A DNA stretch of 64,000 nucleotides from Pasteurella sp030783905. Lineage in GTDB: Bacteria > Pseudomonadota > Gammaproteobacteria > Enterobacterales > Pasteurellaceae. The notes below the pieces were generated by a model, which was not told the DNA's origin, made no database searches, and saw nothing but the letters and a program-made list of their open reading frames with translations. The DNA lies in assembly GCA_051122655.1 (NCBI GenBank), contig CP182107.1, forward strand, positions 1,984,001-2,048,000, read 5' to 3'. This document shows, one piece after another, positions 17,494 to 26,229 of the stretch. Made by a program: the position numbers and the translations under genes. The first letter of the stretch is position 1. The number at the start of each line of letters is the position of its first letter.

Positions 17494-18969
17494 ATGGCTA
17501 ACTATTTCAATACATTAAATTTACGCCAACAATTAGATCAATTAGGGCGTTGTCGTTTTATGGATCGCAATGAATTTTCGAATGAAGCGGATTATTTAAA
17601 AGGTAAAAAAATCGTTATCGTGGGTTGCGGTGCGCAAGGGCTTAATCAAGGTTTGAATATGCGTGATTCTGGCTTGGATATTAGCTATGCATTGCGTCCA
17701 GAAGCGATTGCGGAGAAACGTGCCTCTTTCCAACGTGCGACGGAAAATGGCTTTAAAGTGGGTACTTATGATGAGCTGATTCCAAGTGCAGATTTAGTGG
17801 TGAACTTAACCCCAGACAAACAGCACTCGAAAGTAGTGGCTGATGTGATGCCGTTAATGAAACAGGGTTCAGCACTCGGTTATTCACACGGTTTAAATAT
17901 CGTGGAAGTGGGTGAACAAATCCGTAAAGATATTACCGTGGTGATGGTGGCGCCGAAATGTCCGGGCACGGAAGTGCGTGAAGAATACAAACGTGGCTTT
18001 GGTGTACCGACCTTGATCGCGGTGCACCCTGAAAATGATCCGAATGGTGATGGCTTGGAAATTGCCAAAGCTTGGGCTGCGGCAACCGGTGGTCATCGTG
18101 CGGGTGTGCTTGAATCGTCTTTTGTGGCGGAAGTAAAATCAGACTTAATGGGTGAGCAGACTATTCTTTGTGGCATGTTACAAGCAGGTTCAATTGTTTG
18201 TTATGACAAGCTCGTAGCGGATGGCAAAGATCCTGCCTATGCCGGTAAATTAATCCAGTATGGTTGGGAAACTATTACCGAAGCCTTAAAACAAGGTGGG
18301 ATTACCTTGATGATGGATCGTTTATCTAATTCAGCGAAATTACGTGCTTTTGAACTTTCTGAGCAAATCAAAGAAAAATTAGCCTTCTTATTTGAAAAAC
18401 ATATGGATGATATCATCAGTGGTGAGTTTTCTGCCACCATGATGGCGGATTGGGCCAATGGTGATGCAAATCTTCTCAAATGGCGTGAAGAAACGGGCAA
18501 GACGGCGTTTGAAAATGCACCAAAATATGAAGGTAAAATCAGTGAGCAAGAGTATTTTGATCACGGTGTATTGATGGTGGCAATGGTGAAAGCAGGGGTT
18601 GAGCTTGCGTTTGATACCATGGTTGCGAGCGGGATTTATGAAGAATCTGCCTACTATGAGTCATTGCATGAATTGCCATTAATTGCGAATACCATTGCAC
18701 GTAAGCGTTTATATGAAATGAACGTGGTGATTTCCGATACGGCAGAATACGGTAACTACTTATTTGCGAATGTGGCGACGCCAATTTTAGCAAAAGAAAT
18801 TATCCCAACCTTGCAGAAAGGGGATTTAGGTGAACCAACGCCAACAGTGGAAATTGACAATATTACCCTTCGTGATGTGAATGAGGCGATTCGCAATCAT
18901 CCAATTGAATTGATTGGACAAGAATTACGTGGTTATATGACCGATATGAAACGTATTTCCTCCAATTAA
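17494..18969 (+). CDS. ilvC: Ketol-acid reductoisomerase (class II, NADP)
   Basis: IlvC converts acetolactate and acetohydroxybutyrate to the dihydroxy acids of valine and isoleucine synthesis. The start at 17494 follows TTAAGGACACAGTC and gives 491 residues, exactly the length of the long enterobacterial form. The NADPH-binding loop IVIVGCGAQGLNQG lies near residue 37, SHGLNI and APKCPGTEVREEY follow, and two C-terminal knotted domains contain the metal-binding aspartate and glutamates (VKSDLMGEQTILCG). The frame extended to 17440 is rejected because it lacks a ribosome site and conservation. Confidence 0.97.
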   Translation: MANYFNTLNLRQQLDQLGRCRFMDRNEFSNEADYLKGKKIVIVGCGAQGLNQGLNMRDSGLDISYALRPEAIAEKRASFQRATENGFKVGTYDELIPSADLVVNLTPDKQHSKVVADVMPLMKQGSALGYSHGLNIVEVGEQIRKDITVVMVAPKCPGTEVREEYKRGFGVPTLIAVHPENDPNGDGLEIAKAWAAATGGHRAGVLESSFVAEVKSDLMGEQTILCGMLQAGSIVCYDKLVADGKDPAYAGKLIQYGWETITEALKQGGITLMMDRLSNSAKLRAFELSEQIKEKLAFLFEKHMDDIISGEFSATMMADWANGDANLLKWREETGKTAFENAPKYEGKISEQEYFDHGVLMVAMVKAGVELAFDTMVASGIYEESAYYESLHELPLIANTIARKRLYEMNVVISDTAEYGNYLFANVATPILAKEIIPTLQKGDLGEPTPTVEIDNITLRDVNEAIRNHPIELIGQELRGYMTDMKRISSN

Positions 18970-18985
18970 TGTAAAAACGTCTGTC

Positions 18986-19014
18986 AAAATAAGGTGCTTT
19001 GGGCACCTTATTTT
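18986..19014. terminator. Bidirectional terminator between ilvC and mazG
   Basis: AAAATAAGGTGC and GCACCTTATTTT form a perfect 12-bp stem with a 5-base loop, followed by TTTTTTCT on the plus strand. The mazG stop codon lies inside the right arm. Confidence 0.9.
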
Positions 19015-19799
19015 TTTTCTTCTCGTTTGACTTCATCCCATAATATGTCCATTTCTATCAATGAACTTTGTTCAATGGTTTTATGTTGTGCTTTTAATTT
19101 GCTCTCGACCGCGCGGAATCGTTGTTCAAATTTATGGTTAGCTTTACGTAAACTTTCTTCGGGTTGGCATTTTAAGTGGCGACACAAATTGACCACGGCA
19201 AACAATAAGTCACCGACTTCTTCTTCAATTTTCGCTTGTTGTTTGACCGCTTTTGCCATTTCTTGTTGTACTTCGCTTAACTCTTCTTTGATCTTGTCGA
19301 TGACTTGGTTCGTATCATCCCAATCAAACCCTACTTTAGCACAACGTTTTTGCAATTTTTCTGCACGCATCAAAGCAGGAAAAGCCTGTGGTACATTATC
19401 CAAAATAGATCCTTCACCTTTCTCTTTATGTTCTTGTGCCTTGATTTCATTCCAATTTTGTAATGCTTCTTGTTCGTTATTCGCGATCTTTTCACCAAAA
19501 ACATGAGGATGGCGGCGGATAATTTTTTCCGCAATCGCGTTGACCACATCGTTAAAAGTAAAATGCTGATCCTCGCTAGCTAGTTGGCTGAAGAAAATGA
19601 CTTGTAATAATAGATCGCCTAATTCTTCTTTCAGATTAGGGATATTGTGTTGTTGAATGGCTTCAATGACTTCGTAGGTTTCTTCGGTTAAACAGGGGAT
19701 CATGCTGTGATAGGTTTGTTTGAGATCCCAAGGGCATCCTCCATTTGGATTGCGTAACTGGGCAATAAGATGAACAAAATCGTCGATTGAATACGCCAT
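19008..19799 (-). CDS. mazG: Nucleoside triphosphate pyrophosphohydrolase MazG
   Basis: MazG hydrolyses nucleoside triphosphates and moderates the stringent and toxin responses. The start at 19799 (MAYSIDDF) gives 263 residues, the E. coli length; the frame continues upstream to 19838 without a better start. Two MazG modules are visible: CPWDLKQTYHSM with EETYEVIEAI and EELGDLLLQVIF in the first, EEVGDLLFAVVNLCRHL in the second, each with the metal-binding ExxE...D pattern. It is convergent with ilvC and its stop codon lies inside the shared terminator. Confidence 0.95.
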   Translation of the reverse strand: MAYSIDDFVHLIAQLRNPNGGCPWDLKQTYHSMIPCLTEETYEVIEAIQQHNIPNLKEELGDLLLQVIFFSQLASEDQHFTFNDVVNAIAEKIIRRHPHVFGEKIANNEQEALQNWNEIKAQEHKEKGEGSILDNVPQAFPALMRAEKLQKRCAKVGFDWDDTNQVIDKIKEELSEVQQEMAKAVKQQAKIEEEVGDLLFAVVNLCRHLKCQPEESLRKANHKFEQRFRAVESKLKAQHKTIEQSSLIEMDILWDEVKREEKK

Positions 19800-19985
19800 A
19801 TTGATGGTTCCTACAGAAAAAATAATGAGATTTATCATAGCATAATTTTCGGTCTCTCAAGGGAAATGTCTTTGAGTACCGAAAACTTTTTTAAAACGTG
19901 ATCTAAGGCATATTTTTTTTTATGGAGTGGTGCTATGATAAATTCAACGTATTATCAACCCCCCTGATCGGATAAGGAGTTTATT

Positions 19986-20411
19986 ATGTATAAACACGTA
20001 TTAGTAGCGGTAGATCTTTCTGATGAAAGCCAATTTTTGTTGGAAAAAGCAGCTGGCGTAGCGAGACGGAATGAAGCGAAGTTGTCAATTATTCACGTTG
20101 ATGTAAACTTCTCTGATCTATATACAGGGTTAATTGATGTGAATATGGCGTCAATGCAAGATCGTATTTCCACAGAAACACAGCAATCGTTGGTGCAATT
20201 AGCCGAGAATTCAAGCTATCCAGTCACTGAAAAATTAAGTGGTAGCGGTGATTTAGGTCAAGTATTAGCCGATGCAATCGAAAAATACGATGTTGATTTG
20301 CTTGTGACTGGTCATCATCAAGATTTTTGGAGTAAACTAATGTCATCGACTCGTCAAGTAATGAATAACATTGCCGTTGATATGTTGGTCGTGCCATTAC
20401 GCGATGAATAA
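19986..20411 (+). CDS. uspA: Universal stress protein A
   Basis: This 141-residue protein is a UspA-type cytoplasmic stress protein. It begins MYKHVLVAVDLSDES and has the VTGHH segment followed by the C-terminal NIAVDMLVVPL strand. Like E. coli UspA it lacks the full ATP-binding G-x2-G-x9-G(S/T) motif. The start follows GATAAGGAG. It is monocistronic, closed by an inverted uptake-signal terminator. Confidence 0.93.
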   Translation: MYKHVLVAVDLSDESQFLLEKAAGVARRNEAKLSIIHVDVNFSDLYTGLIDVNMASMQDRISTETQQSLVQLAENSSYPVTEKLSGSGDLGQVLADAIEKYDVDLLVTGHHQDFWSKLMSSTRQVMNNIAVDMLVVPLRDE

Positions 20412-20460
20412 GTGGCCTGTTATTGATAGTTAAACTTTTGTAAAAGGTTTGTAAAGCTTG

Positions 20461-20502
20461 AACCGCACTTTGATTATCCCATTGAAGTGCGGTTGGTTTT
20501 TT
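20461..20502 (+). terminator. Terminator made of two inverted uptake signals, after uspA
   Basis: AACCGCACTT and AAGTGCGGTT form a perfect 10-bp stem with a 14-base loop, followed by GGTTTTTTTG. Both arms are complete uptake-signal cores in opposite orientation, a known way in which Pasteurellaceae combine uptake signals and terminators. Confidence 0.88.
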
Positions 20503-20648
20503 TGTACGCTTTAAGTGAAACAAGCGAAAATCTTGGCTATGAAAGAGAAAAAGCTTTTTTATAAATATTGAAAATATGCAAAAATAAGTAGACTAACTTT
20601 TAATCGTATTATTAGTGCACTAAAAAGATGAAAGCAAGGCTTATATAA

Positions 20649-23273
20649 ATGAAAACAACAGCAGAAATTAGACAATCTTTTCTTGATTTTTTCCATACTA
20701 AGGGACATCAAATTGTCGCAAGTAGTGGTTTAGTTCCTGAGAATGACCCGACTTTATTATTTACTAACGCAGGGATGAACCAATTTAAAGACGTTTTTTT
20801 AGGTATGGATAAACGCCCTTACTCCCGGGCAACGACGGCACAGCGTTGTGTGCGTGCAGGGGGAAAACATAATGACCTAGAAAATGTCGGTTATACCGCG
20901 CGTCATCATACTTTTTTTGAAATGTTAGGTAATTTTAGTTTTGGTGATTATTTCAAAAAAGACGCCATTCATTTTGGTTGGGAATATTTAACCTCGCCAA
21001 GATGGTTAGGGTTACCGGCAGAAAAACTATGGGTCACCGTGTATGAAACCGATGATGAAGCCTATGATATTTGGAACAAAGAAATCGGTGTACCCGCAGA
21101 GCGAATTATTCGTATCGGTGATAATAAGGGGGCGCCTTATGCCTCTGATAATTTCTGGGCGATGGGCGATACTGGTCCCTGTGGTCCTTGCACTGAAATT
21201 TTCTATGATCATGGTGAGCATATTTGGGGTGGACCACCGGGTTCACCTGAAGAAGATGGCGATCGTTATATTGAGATCTGGAATATTGTTTTCATGCAAT
21301 TTAATCGTCACGCCGATGGTACTATGGTGCCATTACCAAAACCGTCTGTGGATACGGGGATGGGGCTAGAGCGTATCAGCGCGGTACTGCAGCATGTGAA
21401 CTCTAACTATGAAATTGATATTTTTCAGAAATTAATTGCAAAAGTCGCAGAGTTAACAGGTGAGAAAGATCTCAGCAATAAATCATTACGCGTGATTGCA
21501 GACCACATTCGTTCATGTGCTTATCTGATTGCAGATGGTGTAATTCCCTCTAATGAAGGACGTGGTTATGTTTTACGCCGAATTATCCGCAGAGCAGTAC
21601 GTCATGGCAACTTATTAGGTGCCAAAGAAGCCTTTTTCTATAAGTTAGTGCCGACACTTATTGACGTTATGGCAGAAGCGGGCGTTGAAGTGAAAGACAA
21701 GCAAGCGACCGTTGAGAAACTTTTACGTTTAGAAGAAGAGCAATTCGCGCGTACCTTGGAACGTGGTTTAGCCTTATTAGATGAGGCATTAGCCAATGTG
21801 AAAAACGGTGAATTATCGGGTGAAGTGGCGTTTAAACTCTACGATACTTATGGTTTTCCATTGGATTTAACCGCAGATGTGTGTCGTGAACGCCATATTA
21901 CGATCGATGAAGTGGGCTTTGATCGTGAAATGGAGGCCCAACGTTTACGTGCCCAATCGGCTAGCCAGTTTGGTATGGATTACAATAATGTGATTCGTGT
22001 TGAGGGGTGTACACGCTTTGAAGGCTATACGACTTCCGAAGCACTGGCAAAAATTACCGCACTATTTGCTGATGGCAAACCGGTTGAGCGTATCGAAGCA
22101 GGGCAAAGTGCAGTGGTGATTTTAGACAATACGCCATTTTATGCGGAATCAGGTGGTCAAATCGGCGATAGTGGCCATTTAAATGGGCCAGGTTTTGTCT
22201 TTGATGTCAAAGACACGCAGAAATATGGTCAAGTCTTCGGGCATATTGGCGAAGTAGTCAGCGGTAGTTTGACCGTAGGACAATCAGTAAATGCGGTGGT
22301 GGATGTTGAACGTCGTCATCAGACGTCATTGAACCATTCTGCAACCCATTTATTGCATGCAGCACTTCGTCAAGTATTAGGGACGCATGTCGTACAAAAA
22401 GGTTCTTTGGTTTCAGATGTGGCATTACGTTTTGATTTTGCTCACCCTGAAGCGATCACGAAAGAACAATTAGTTGAAATTGAACGTCTTGTGAATCAAA
22501 AAATCCGTGCGAATTACCCTATTCAAACCGAGTTAATGGCGCTAGACGCGGCGAAAGCGAAAGGCGCAATGGCATTATTTGGCGAGAAATATGCAGACCA
22601 AGTTCGTGTACTAACAATGGGGGATTTCTCGATTGAATTGTGTGGCGGTATTCATGCCAAACGTACTGGTGATATTGGGCTGTGTAAAATCACAACGGAA
22701 ACAGCGATTGCGGCGGGCATTCGTCGTATTGAAGCGATCACGGGTGAAAATGCGATTACTTGGTTGCATCAACAACAAGCGCTTTTAGCGCAAAGTGCTG
22801 ATTTATTGAAATCTGATGTGAATTCACTCGTTGAGAAGATTCAACAGTTACAAGATAAAGCGAAAAAAGCTGAGAAAGCGTTGCAGGCCTTGAAGGAAAA
22901 AAGCGCGATGCAAACTGGCTCCGATTTGGCAAAAAGCGCGGTGAAAATCAATGATGTGTCTGTCATTGTGCAAAAACTCGATGGTGTTGATACAAAATCA
23001 CTGCGTGTTGTTGTCGATGATTTAAAAAATCAACTGAGTTCTGCGGTGATTGTATTTGCCTCTGTTGTAGAGGAAAAAGTGAATTTAATTGTGGGTGTAA
23101 CAAGTGATTTAACGAACAACGTGAAAGCTGGTGAGTTAGTCAATTTGTTAGCACAGCAAGTTGGTGGTAAAGGTGGTGGTCGTCCAGACATGGCAATGGC
23201 TGGCGGTACACAAATTGAGAATGTTGATCATGCCTTATCTTTTGCCACAACGTGGTTAAAAGAAAACTTGTAA
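20649..23273 (+). CDS. alaS: Alanyl-tRNA synthetase
   Basis: AlaS charges tRNA-Ala and edits mischarged Ser and Gly. The 874-residue protein has the class II catalytic domain at the N-terminus (TAEIRQSFLDFF, NAGMNQFKDVFLG, a GDTGPCGPCTEIFYDHG block), the editing domain with the zinc-binding HSATHLLHAAL near residue 564 and CGGIHAKRTGD near 663, and the C-terminal C-Ala domain with GGKGGGRPDMAMAGG near 838. Length matches E. coli. It is followed by csrA, as in many gammaproteobacteria; the intervening 134 bases look like a CsrA-responsive leader. Confidence 0.97.
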   Translation: MKTTAEIRQSFLDFFHTKGHQIVASSGLVPENDPTLLFTNAGMNQFKDVFLGMDKRPYSRATTAQRCVRAGGKHNDLENVGYTARHHTFFEMLGNFSFGDYFKKDAIHFGWEYLTSPRWLGLPAEKLWVTVYETDDEAYDIWNKEIGVPAERIIRIGDNKGAPYASDNFWAMGDTGPCGPCTEIFYDHGEHIWGGPPGSPEEDGDRYIEIWNIVFMQFNRHADGTMVPLPKPSVDTGMGLERISAVLQHVNSNYEIDIFQKLIAKVAELTGEKDLSNKSLRVIADHIRSCAYLIADGVIPSNEGRGYVLRRIIRRAVRHGNLLGAKEAFFYKLVPTLIDVMAEAGVEVKDKQATVEKLLRLEEEQFARTLERGLALLDEALANVKNGELSGEVAFKLYDTYGFPLDLTADVCRERHITIDEVGFDREMEAQRLRAQSASQFGMDYNNVIRVEGCTRFEGYTTSEALAKITALFADGKPVERIEAGQSAVVILDNTPFYAESGGQIGDSGHLNGPGFVFDVKDTQKYGQVFGHIGEVVSGSLTVGQSVNAVVDVERRHQTSLNHSATHLLHAALRQVLGTHVVQKGSLVSDVALRFDFAHPEAITKEQLVEIERLVNQKIRANYPIQTELMALDAAKAKGAMALFGEKYADQVRVLTMGDFSIELCGGIHAKRTGDIGLCKITTETAIAAGIRRIEAITGENAITWLHQQQALLAQSADLLKSDVNSLVEKIQQLQDKAKKAEKALQALKEKSAMQTGSDLAKSAVKINDVSVIVQKLDGVDTKSLRVVVDDLKNQLSSAVIVFASVVEEKVNLIVGVTSDLTNNVKAGELVNLLAQQVGGKGGGRPDMAMAGGTQIENVDHALSFATTWLKENL

Positions 23274-23292
23274 TATCACATATTCATGGCAT

Positions 23293-23407
23293 CACACTAT
23301 TGTCTGGAGTGCGAGAGTGTGAAGTGGATAATTTCAAATTTGAGATAGGGATGTTGTAGGGGAATAGGGACGTTCTGCATAAACGATAAAAAAGGTGAGG
23401 AGTTCAT
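23293..23407 (+). promoter_or_regulatory. GGA-rich csrA leader, candidate CsrA autoregulation region
   Basis: The region carries six GGA motifs between about 23306 and the ribosome site (in TGGAG, TGGAT, GGGAT, GGGAA, GGGAC and GAGGAG). The first lies in the loop of a hairpin whose arms are CACACT (23293-23298) and AGTGTG (23316-23321). GGA in hairpin loops and over the ribosome site is the known CsrA recognition pattern, so autoregulation is likely. Confidence 0.55.
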
Positions 23408-23596
23408 ATGCTAATCTTAACCCGTAAAGTTGGCGAAAGCTTACTCATCGGTGATGATATTTCTATCACGATTCTAAATATACGTGGAAATCAGGTAAAA
23501 ATTGGAATCAAAGCCCCTAAAGACGTTTCTGTACATAGAGAGGAAATTTATCAACGTATTAAACAAGCATTAGAAGCTCCTCATGTGGGTGAATGA
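23408..23596 (+). CDS. csrA: Carbon storage regulator CsrA
   Basis: CsrA is a dimeric RNA-binding protein that blocks or stabilises mRNAs at GGA motifs. The 62-residue protein begins MLILTRKVGESLLIGDDI and contains the VSVHREEIYQRIKQ block with the RNA-contacting arginine; it is essentially the E. coli protein with one extra residue. The start follows GGTGAGGAGTTCAT. The gene follows alaS and is followed by 278 bases before galU. Confidence 0.97.
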   Translation: MLILTRKVGESLLIGDDISITILNIRGNQVKIGIKAPKDVSVHREEIYQRIKQALEAPHVGE

Positions 23597-23669
23597 GTGA
23601 ATGTTTAGCTAATATGTTGAAAAGATGATTCGTCGTTATTCGTATTTAGGTGAGCCGTTAGCGGAAAGG

Positions 23670-23686
23670 CATACCCTATAGGTATG
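23670..23686. repeat. Small dyad between csrA and galU
   Basis: CATACC and GGTATG form a 6-bp dyad around CTATA. No T-run follows, so this is not a classical terminator. Apart from this and the galU promoter below, nothing is recognised in the 278-base csrA-galU interval. Confidence 0.35.
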
Positions 23687-23776
23687 AGATTATTGCCAAA
23701 ACCTATTGACAGTAATTAAATGCCCCATGTGGGATTACCGTTTTAAACTGATTATTCTATGTTGTTCTAAATGAAT

Positions 23777-23785
23777 TGATATAAT
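23777..23785 (+). promoter_or_regulatory. Extended -10 promoter element for galU
   Basis: TGATATAAT is a perfect extended -10 (TGn-TATAAT), about 90 bases upstream of galU. No good -35 is seen, as is usual for extended -10 promoters. Confidence 0.5.
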
Positions 23786-23874
23786 TCAAAACCGATGAGA
23801 GACAGAATAGTCTTGAGCGCATTTTCTCATGGATAGAAAATGTATTTGTTGGCTAGACTAAAGAAGGAAAAAAA

Positions 23875-24762
23875 ATGAAAGCAATTATCCCCGTCGCTGG
23901 TTTAGGTACACGTATGCTACCTGCGACAAAGGCGATTCCGAAAGAGATGTTAACGCTGGTGGATAAGCCGTTGATTCAATATGTTGTGAATGAATGCGTG
24001 GCCGCTGGTATGAAGGAAATTGTCTTGGTGACACATTCTTCGAAAAATGCCATTGAAAACCATTTTGATACCTCATTTGAATTGGAAACAATGCTAGAAA
24101 AACGTGTTAAACGTCAACTTTTAGATGAGGTTCGCTCGATTTGTCCAAAAAATGTGACAATTATGCATGTCCGTCAAGGTAATGCGAAAGGTTTAGGGCA
24201 TGCCGTTTTATGTGGTAGACCATTAGTGGGTAATGAGCCGTTTGCGGTGGTTTTACCTGATGTATTACTCGCTGATTTTTCAGCCGATCAAAAACGTGAG
24301 AATTTGGCCGCAATGGTCAAACGTTTTCAAGAAACACAAACGAGCCAGATTATGGTTGCGCCTGTTGCTAAAAAAGAGGTCAGTAGCTATGGGATCGTAG
24401 ATTGTGGCGGAGCTGATTTAAAAGGTGGTGAGAGTACAAAGATTCATAGTATTGTTGAGAAACCGAGCTTAGACAAAGCACCTTCGAATTTGGCAGTTGT
24501 TGGACGTTATATTTTCTCGGCAGCCATTTGGGATTTGTTAGAAAAAACCCCGATTGGTGTAGGCGATGAAATTCAATTAACCGATGCGATTGATATGCTG
24601 ATTGAAAAAGAAACAGTTGAAGCGTTCCATATGACAGGAAAATCTTTCGATTGTGGTGATAAAATTGGGTATATGCAAGCGTTTGTCGAGTATGGATTGC
24701 AACACGATAAATTAGGTCCACAATTCAAAGCGTATTTGCAACAACTGGTCAAAGGTTTTTAA
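23875..24762 (+). CDS. galU: UTP-glucose-1-phosphate uridylyltransferase
   Basis: GalU makes UDP-glucose from UTP and glucose-1-phosphate, feeding LPS and capsule synthesis. The 295-residue protein has the nucleotidyltransferase signature GLGTRMLPATKAIPKEML (residues 9-26), LVDKPLIQYVVNE, a VVLPDVLLAD metal site near residue 126 and KPSLDKAPSNLAVVGRY near 200. It is monocistronic with its own promoter and terminator. Its product is the donor for glucosyltransferases such as gctA in this window. Confidence 0.96.
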   Translation: MKAIIPVAGLGTRMLPATKAIPKEMLTLVDKPLIQYVVNECVAAGMKEIVLVTHSSKNAIENHFDTSFELETMLEKRVKRQLLDEVRSICPKNVTIMHVRQGNAKGLGHAVLCGRPLVGNEPFAVVLPDVLLADFSADQKRENLAAMVKRFQETQTSQIMVAPVAKKEVSSYGIVDCGGADLKGGESTKIHSIVEKPSLDKAPSNLAVVGRYIFSAAIWDLLEKTPIGVGDEIQLTDAIDMLIEKETVEAFHMTGKSFDCGDKIGYMQAFVEYGLQHDKLGPQFKAYLQQLVKGF

Positions 24763-24783
24763 TCATTCTACTTATTTAAAAAG

Positions 24784-24808
24784 GCATCACAGTCGTGATG
24801 CTTTTTTT
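24784..24808 (+). terminator. Intrinsic terminator after galU
   Basis: GCATCAC and GTGATGC form a 7-bp stem with a 4-base loop, followed by TTTTTTT. Confidence 0.85.
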
Positions 24809-24826
24809 CTGTTTATAAATTGTGAT

Positions 24827-24858
24827 GGATATCTAGCAATCTTAACGTCTAGATTGTC
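24827..24858. promoter_or_regulatory. Candidate tandem met boxes upstream of metJ
   Basis: Four abutting 8-mers, GGATATCT, AGCAATCT, TAACGTCT and AGATTGTC, match the met box AGACGTCT at about 5, 5, 6 and 3 of 8 positions. MetJ binds tandem, imperfect boxes and represses its own gene in enterobacteria, so this is a plausible autoregulatory operator about 65 bases before the metJ start. Confidence 0.45.
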
Positions 24859-24923
24859 ATTCCACTGATTTTTCATTAAAATGCCTTATCATTATTATGT
24901 CTATTTATTAACAGGATAACAAA

Positions 24924-25241
24924 ATGGCAAATTGGGACGGTAAATATATTAGCCCTTACGCAGAACATGGTAAGAAGAGTGAGCAAGTCAAGAAAATTAC
25001 GGTATCGATTCCGATTAAAGTATTGGAAATTTTAACTAATGAACGGACACGCAGACAAATCCGTAATTTACGTCATGCAACGAACAGTGAATTGCTATGT
25101 GAAGCGTTTTTACATGCTTTTACGGGTCAGCCATTACCAACCGATGAAGATTTATTGAAAGAACGTCATGATGAAATTCCTGAGCATGCAAAACAAGTGA
25201 TGCGTGAATTGGGTATTGATCCAGAAAAATGGGAATATTAA
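24924..25241 (+). CDS. metJ: Methionine repressor MetJ
   Basis: MetJ is the S-adenosylmethionine-responsive ribbon-helix-helix repressor of methionine biosynthesis. The 105-residue protein shows the KKITVSIPIKVLEILTNERTRRQ ribbon and helix (about residues 23-45) and the LRHATNSELLCEAFLHAFTGQPLP segment, and is almost the enterobacterial protein throughout. It is monocistronic, with candidate met boxes upstream and a very strong hairpin downstream. Confidence 0.96.
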   Translation: MANWDGKYISPYAEHGKKSEQVKKITVSIPIKVLEILTNERTRRQIRNLRHATNSELLCEAFLHAFTGQPLPTDEDLLKERHDEIPEHAKQVMRELGIDPEKWEY

Positions 25242-25250
25242 GTTAAAAAT

Positions 25251-25299
25251 ATAACAAGGCGCGGTGAGAATAATGAATATTCTGACCGCGCCTTGTTAT
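25251..25299. terminator. Long hairpin between convergent metJ and deoD
   Basis: ATAACAAGGCGCGGT and ACCGCGCCTTGTTAT form a perfect 15-bp stem; the loop contains a further GAATA/TATTC pairing. There is only a short T-rich tail on each side, but the stability and the convergent position argue for a bidirectional transcription end. Confidence 0.75.
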
Positions 25300-25316
25300 G
25301 TGGTTGAGAGTGAAAA

Positions 25317-26033
25317 TCAGGCTTGATCACCGATTAATACAGATTCTAACGCAAGTTCAATCATATCATTGAATGTTAATTGACGTTCTTCTGGTGACGT
25401 TTGTTCGTGTGTACGAATATGATCAGACACCGTACAAATAGTTAAGGCTTTTGCACCAAATTCTGCTGCCACACCATAGATCCCTGCGGCTTCCATTTCG
25501 ACACCTAAAATGCCGTATTTTTCCATTACATCAAACATTTCCACATCTGGTGTGTAGAATAAGTCGGCTGAGAATAAGTTACCCACATGGACATTTAAGC
25601 CTTTTGCTTTTGCTGCTTGTACCGCCGCCATCGTCATATCAAAGTCTGCAATTGCTGCAAAGTCATGATTTTTAAAACGGATACGGTTAACTTTTGAATC
25701 GGTACAGGCACCAACGCCAATGACTACATCACGTAATTTGACATCCATACGAACCGCACCACAAGAACCTACACGGATAATTTTCTTCACACCGTATTCA
25801 GTAATTAATTCTTTTGTATAAATCGAACAAGATGGGATACCCATACCGTGTCCCATAACGGAAATTTTGCGTCCTTTATAAGTACCCGTAAACCCTAGCA
25901 TATTACGGACATTAGTGACTTCTTTCACATCTTGTAAGAAGGTTTCTGCGATGTATTTAGCGCGTAGTGGGTCACCCGGCATTAAAACAACATCGGCAAA
26001 TGCACCAGCTGGTGCGTTAATATGTGGAGTCAT
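25317..26033 (-). CDS. deoD: Purine nucleoside phosphorylase, DeoD type
   Basis: DeoD phosphorolyses purine (deoxy)nucleosides to base and (deoxy)ribose-1-phosphate. The start at 26033 (MTPHINAPAGAFADVVLMPGDP) follows AAAGAGGAATTC and gives 238 residues, the length of the hexameric family. SCGAVR, GHGMGIPSCSIYTKELI, VEMEAAGIYGVAA and the SDHIRTHEQ catalytic aspartate are visible. It follows nupC on the same strand, linking nucleoside import with phosphorolysis. Confidence 0.96.
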   Translation of the reverse strand: MTPHINAPAGAFADVVLMPGDPLRAKYIAETFLQDVKEVTNVRNMLGFTGTYKGRKISVMGHGMGIPSCSIYTKELITEYGVKKIIRVGSCGAVRMDVKLRDVVIGVGACTDSKVNRIRFKNHDFAAIADFDMTMAAVQAAKAKGLNVHVGNLFSADLFYTPDVEMFDVMEKYGILGVEMEAAGIYGVAAEFGAKALTICTVSDHIRTHEQTSPEERQLTFNDMIELALESVLIGDQA

Positions 26034-26166
26034 AGTGAATTCCTCTTTGTTAATAGTGAAATGATGATACAAGACATGATACCTTGTATCTGTAATTTGT
26101 CTTTTGGGTTTACTTTCACGATGTTGATGAAAGTGAAAAGCAAACGTTTACTTGCGCCTAATATGA

Positions 26167-26193
26167 CAACACCACGAACAAGTCGTGGTGTTG
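26167..26193. repeat. Intercistronic hairpin between nupC and deoD
   Basis: CAACACCACGA and TCGTGGTGTTG form a perfect 11-bp stem with a 5-base loop. No T-run follows on either strand, so it probably stabilises or processes the nupC-deoD mRNA rather than terminating it; partial attenuation is possible. Confidence 0.65.
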
Positions 26194-26229
26194 GCGAAAG
26201 TGATTAAAGGAATGATGGTATCGGTTCCA

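Noticed and set aside
23597..23874. tRNA or sRNA gene between csrA and galU
   Set aside because: No cloverleaf or terminator-bounded RNA was recognised; only a short dyad and the galU -10 element.
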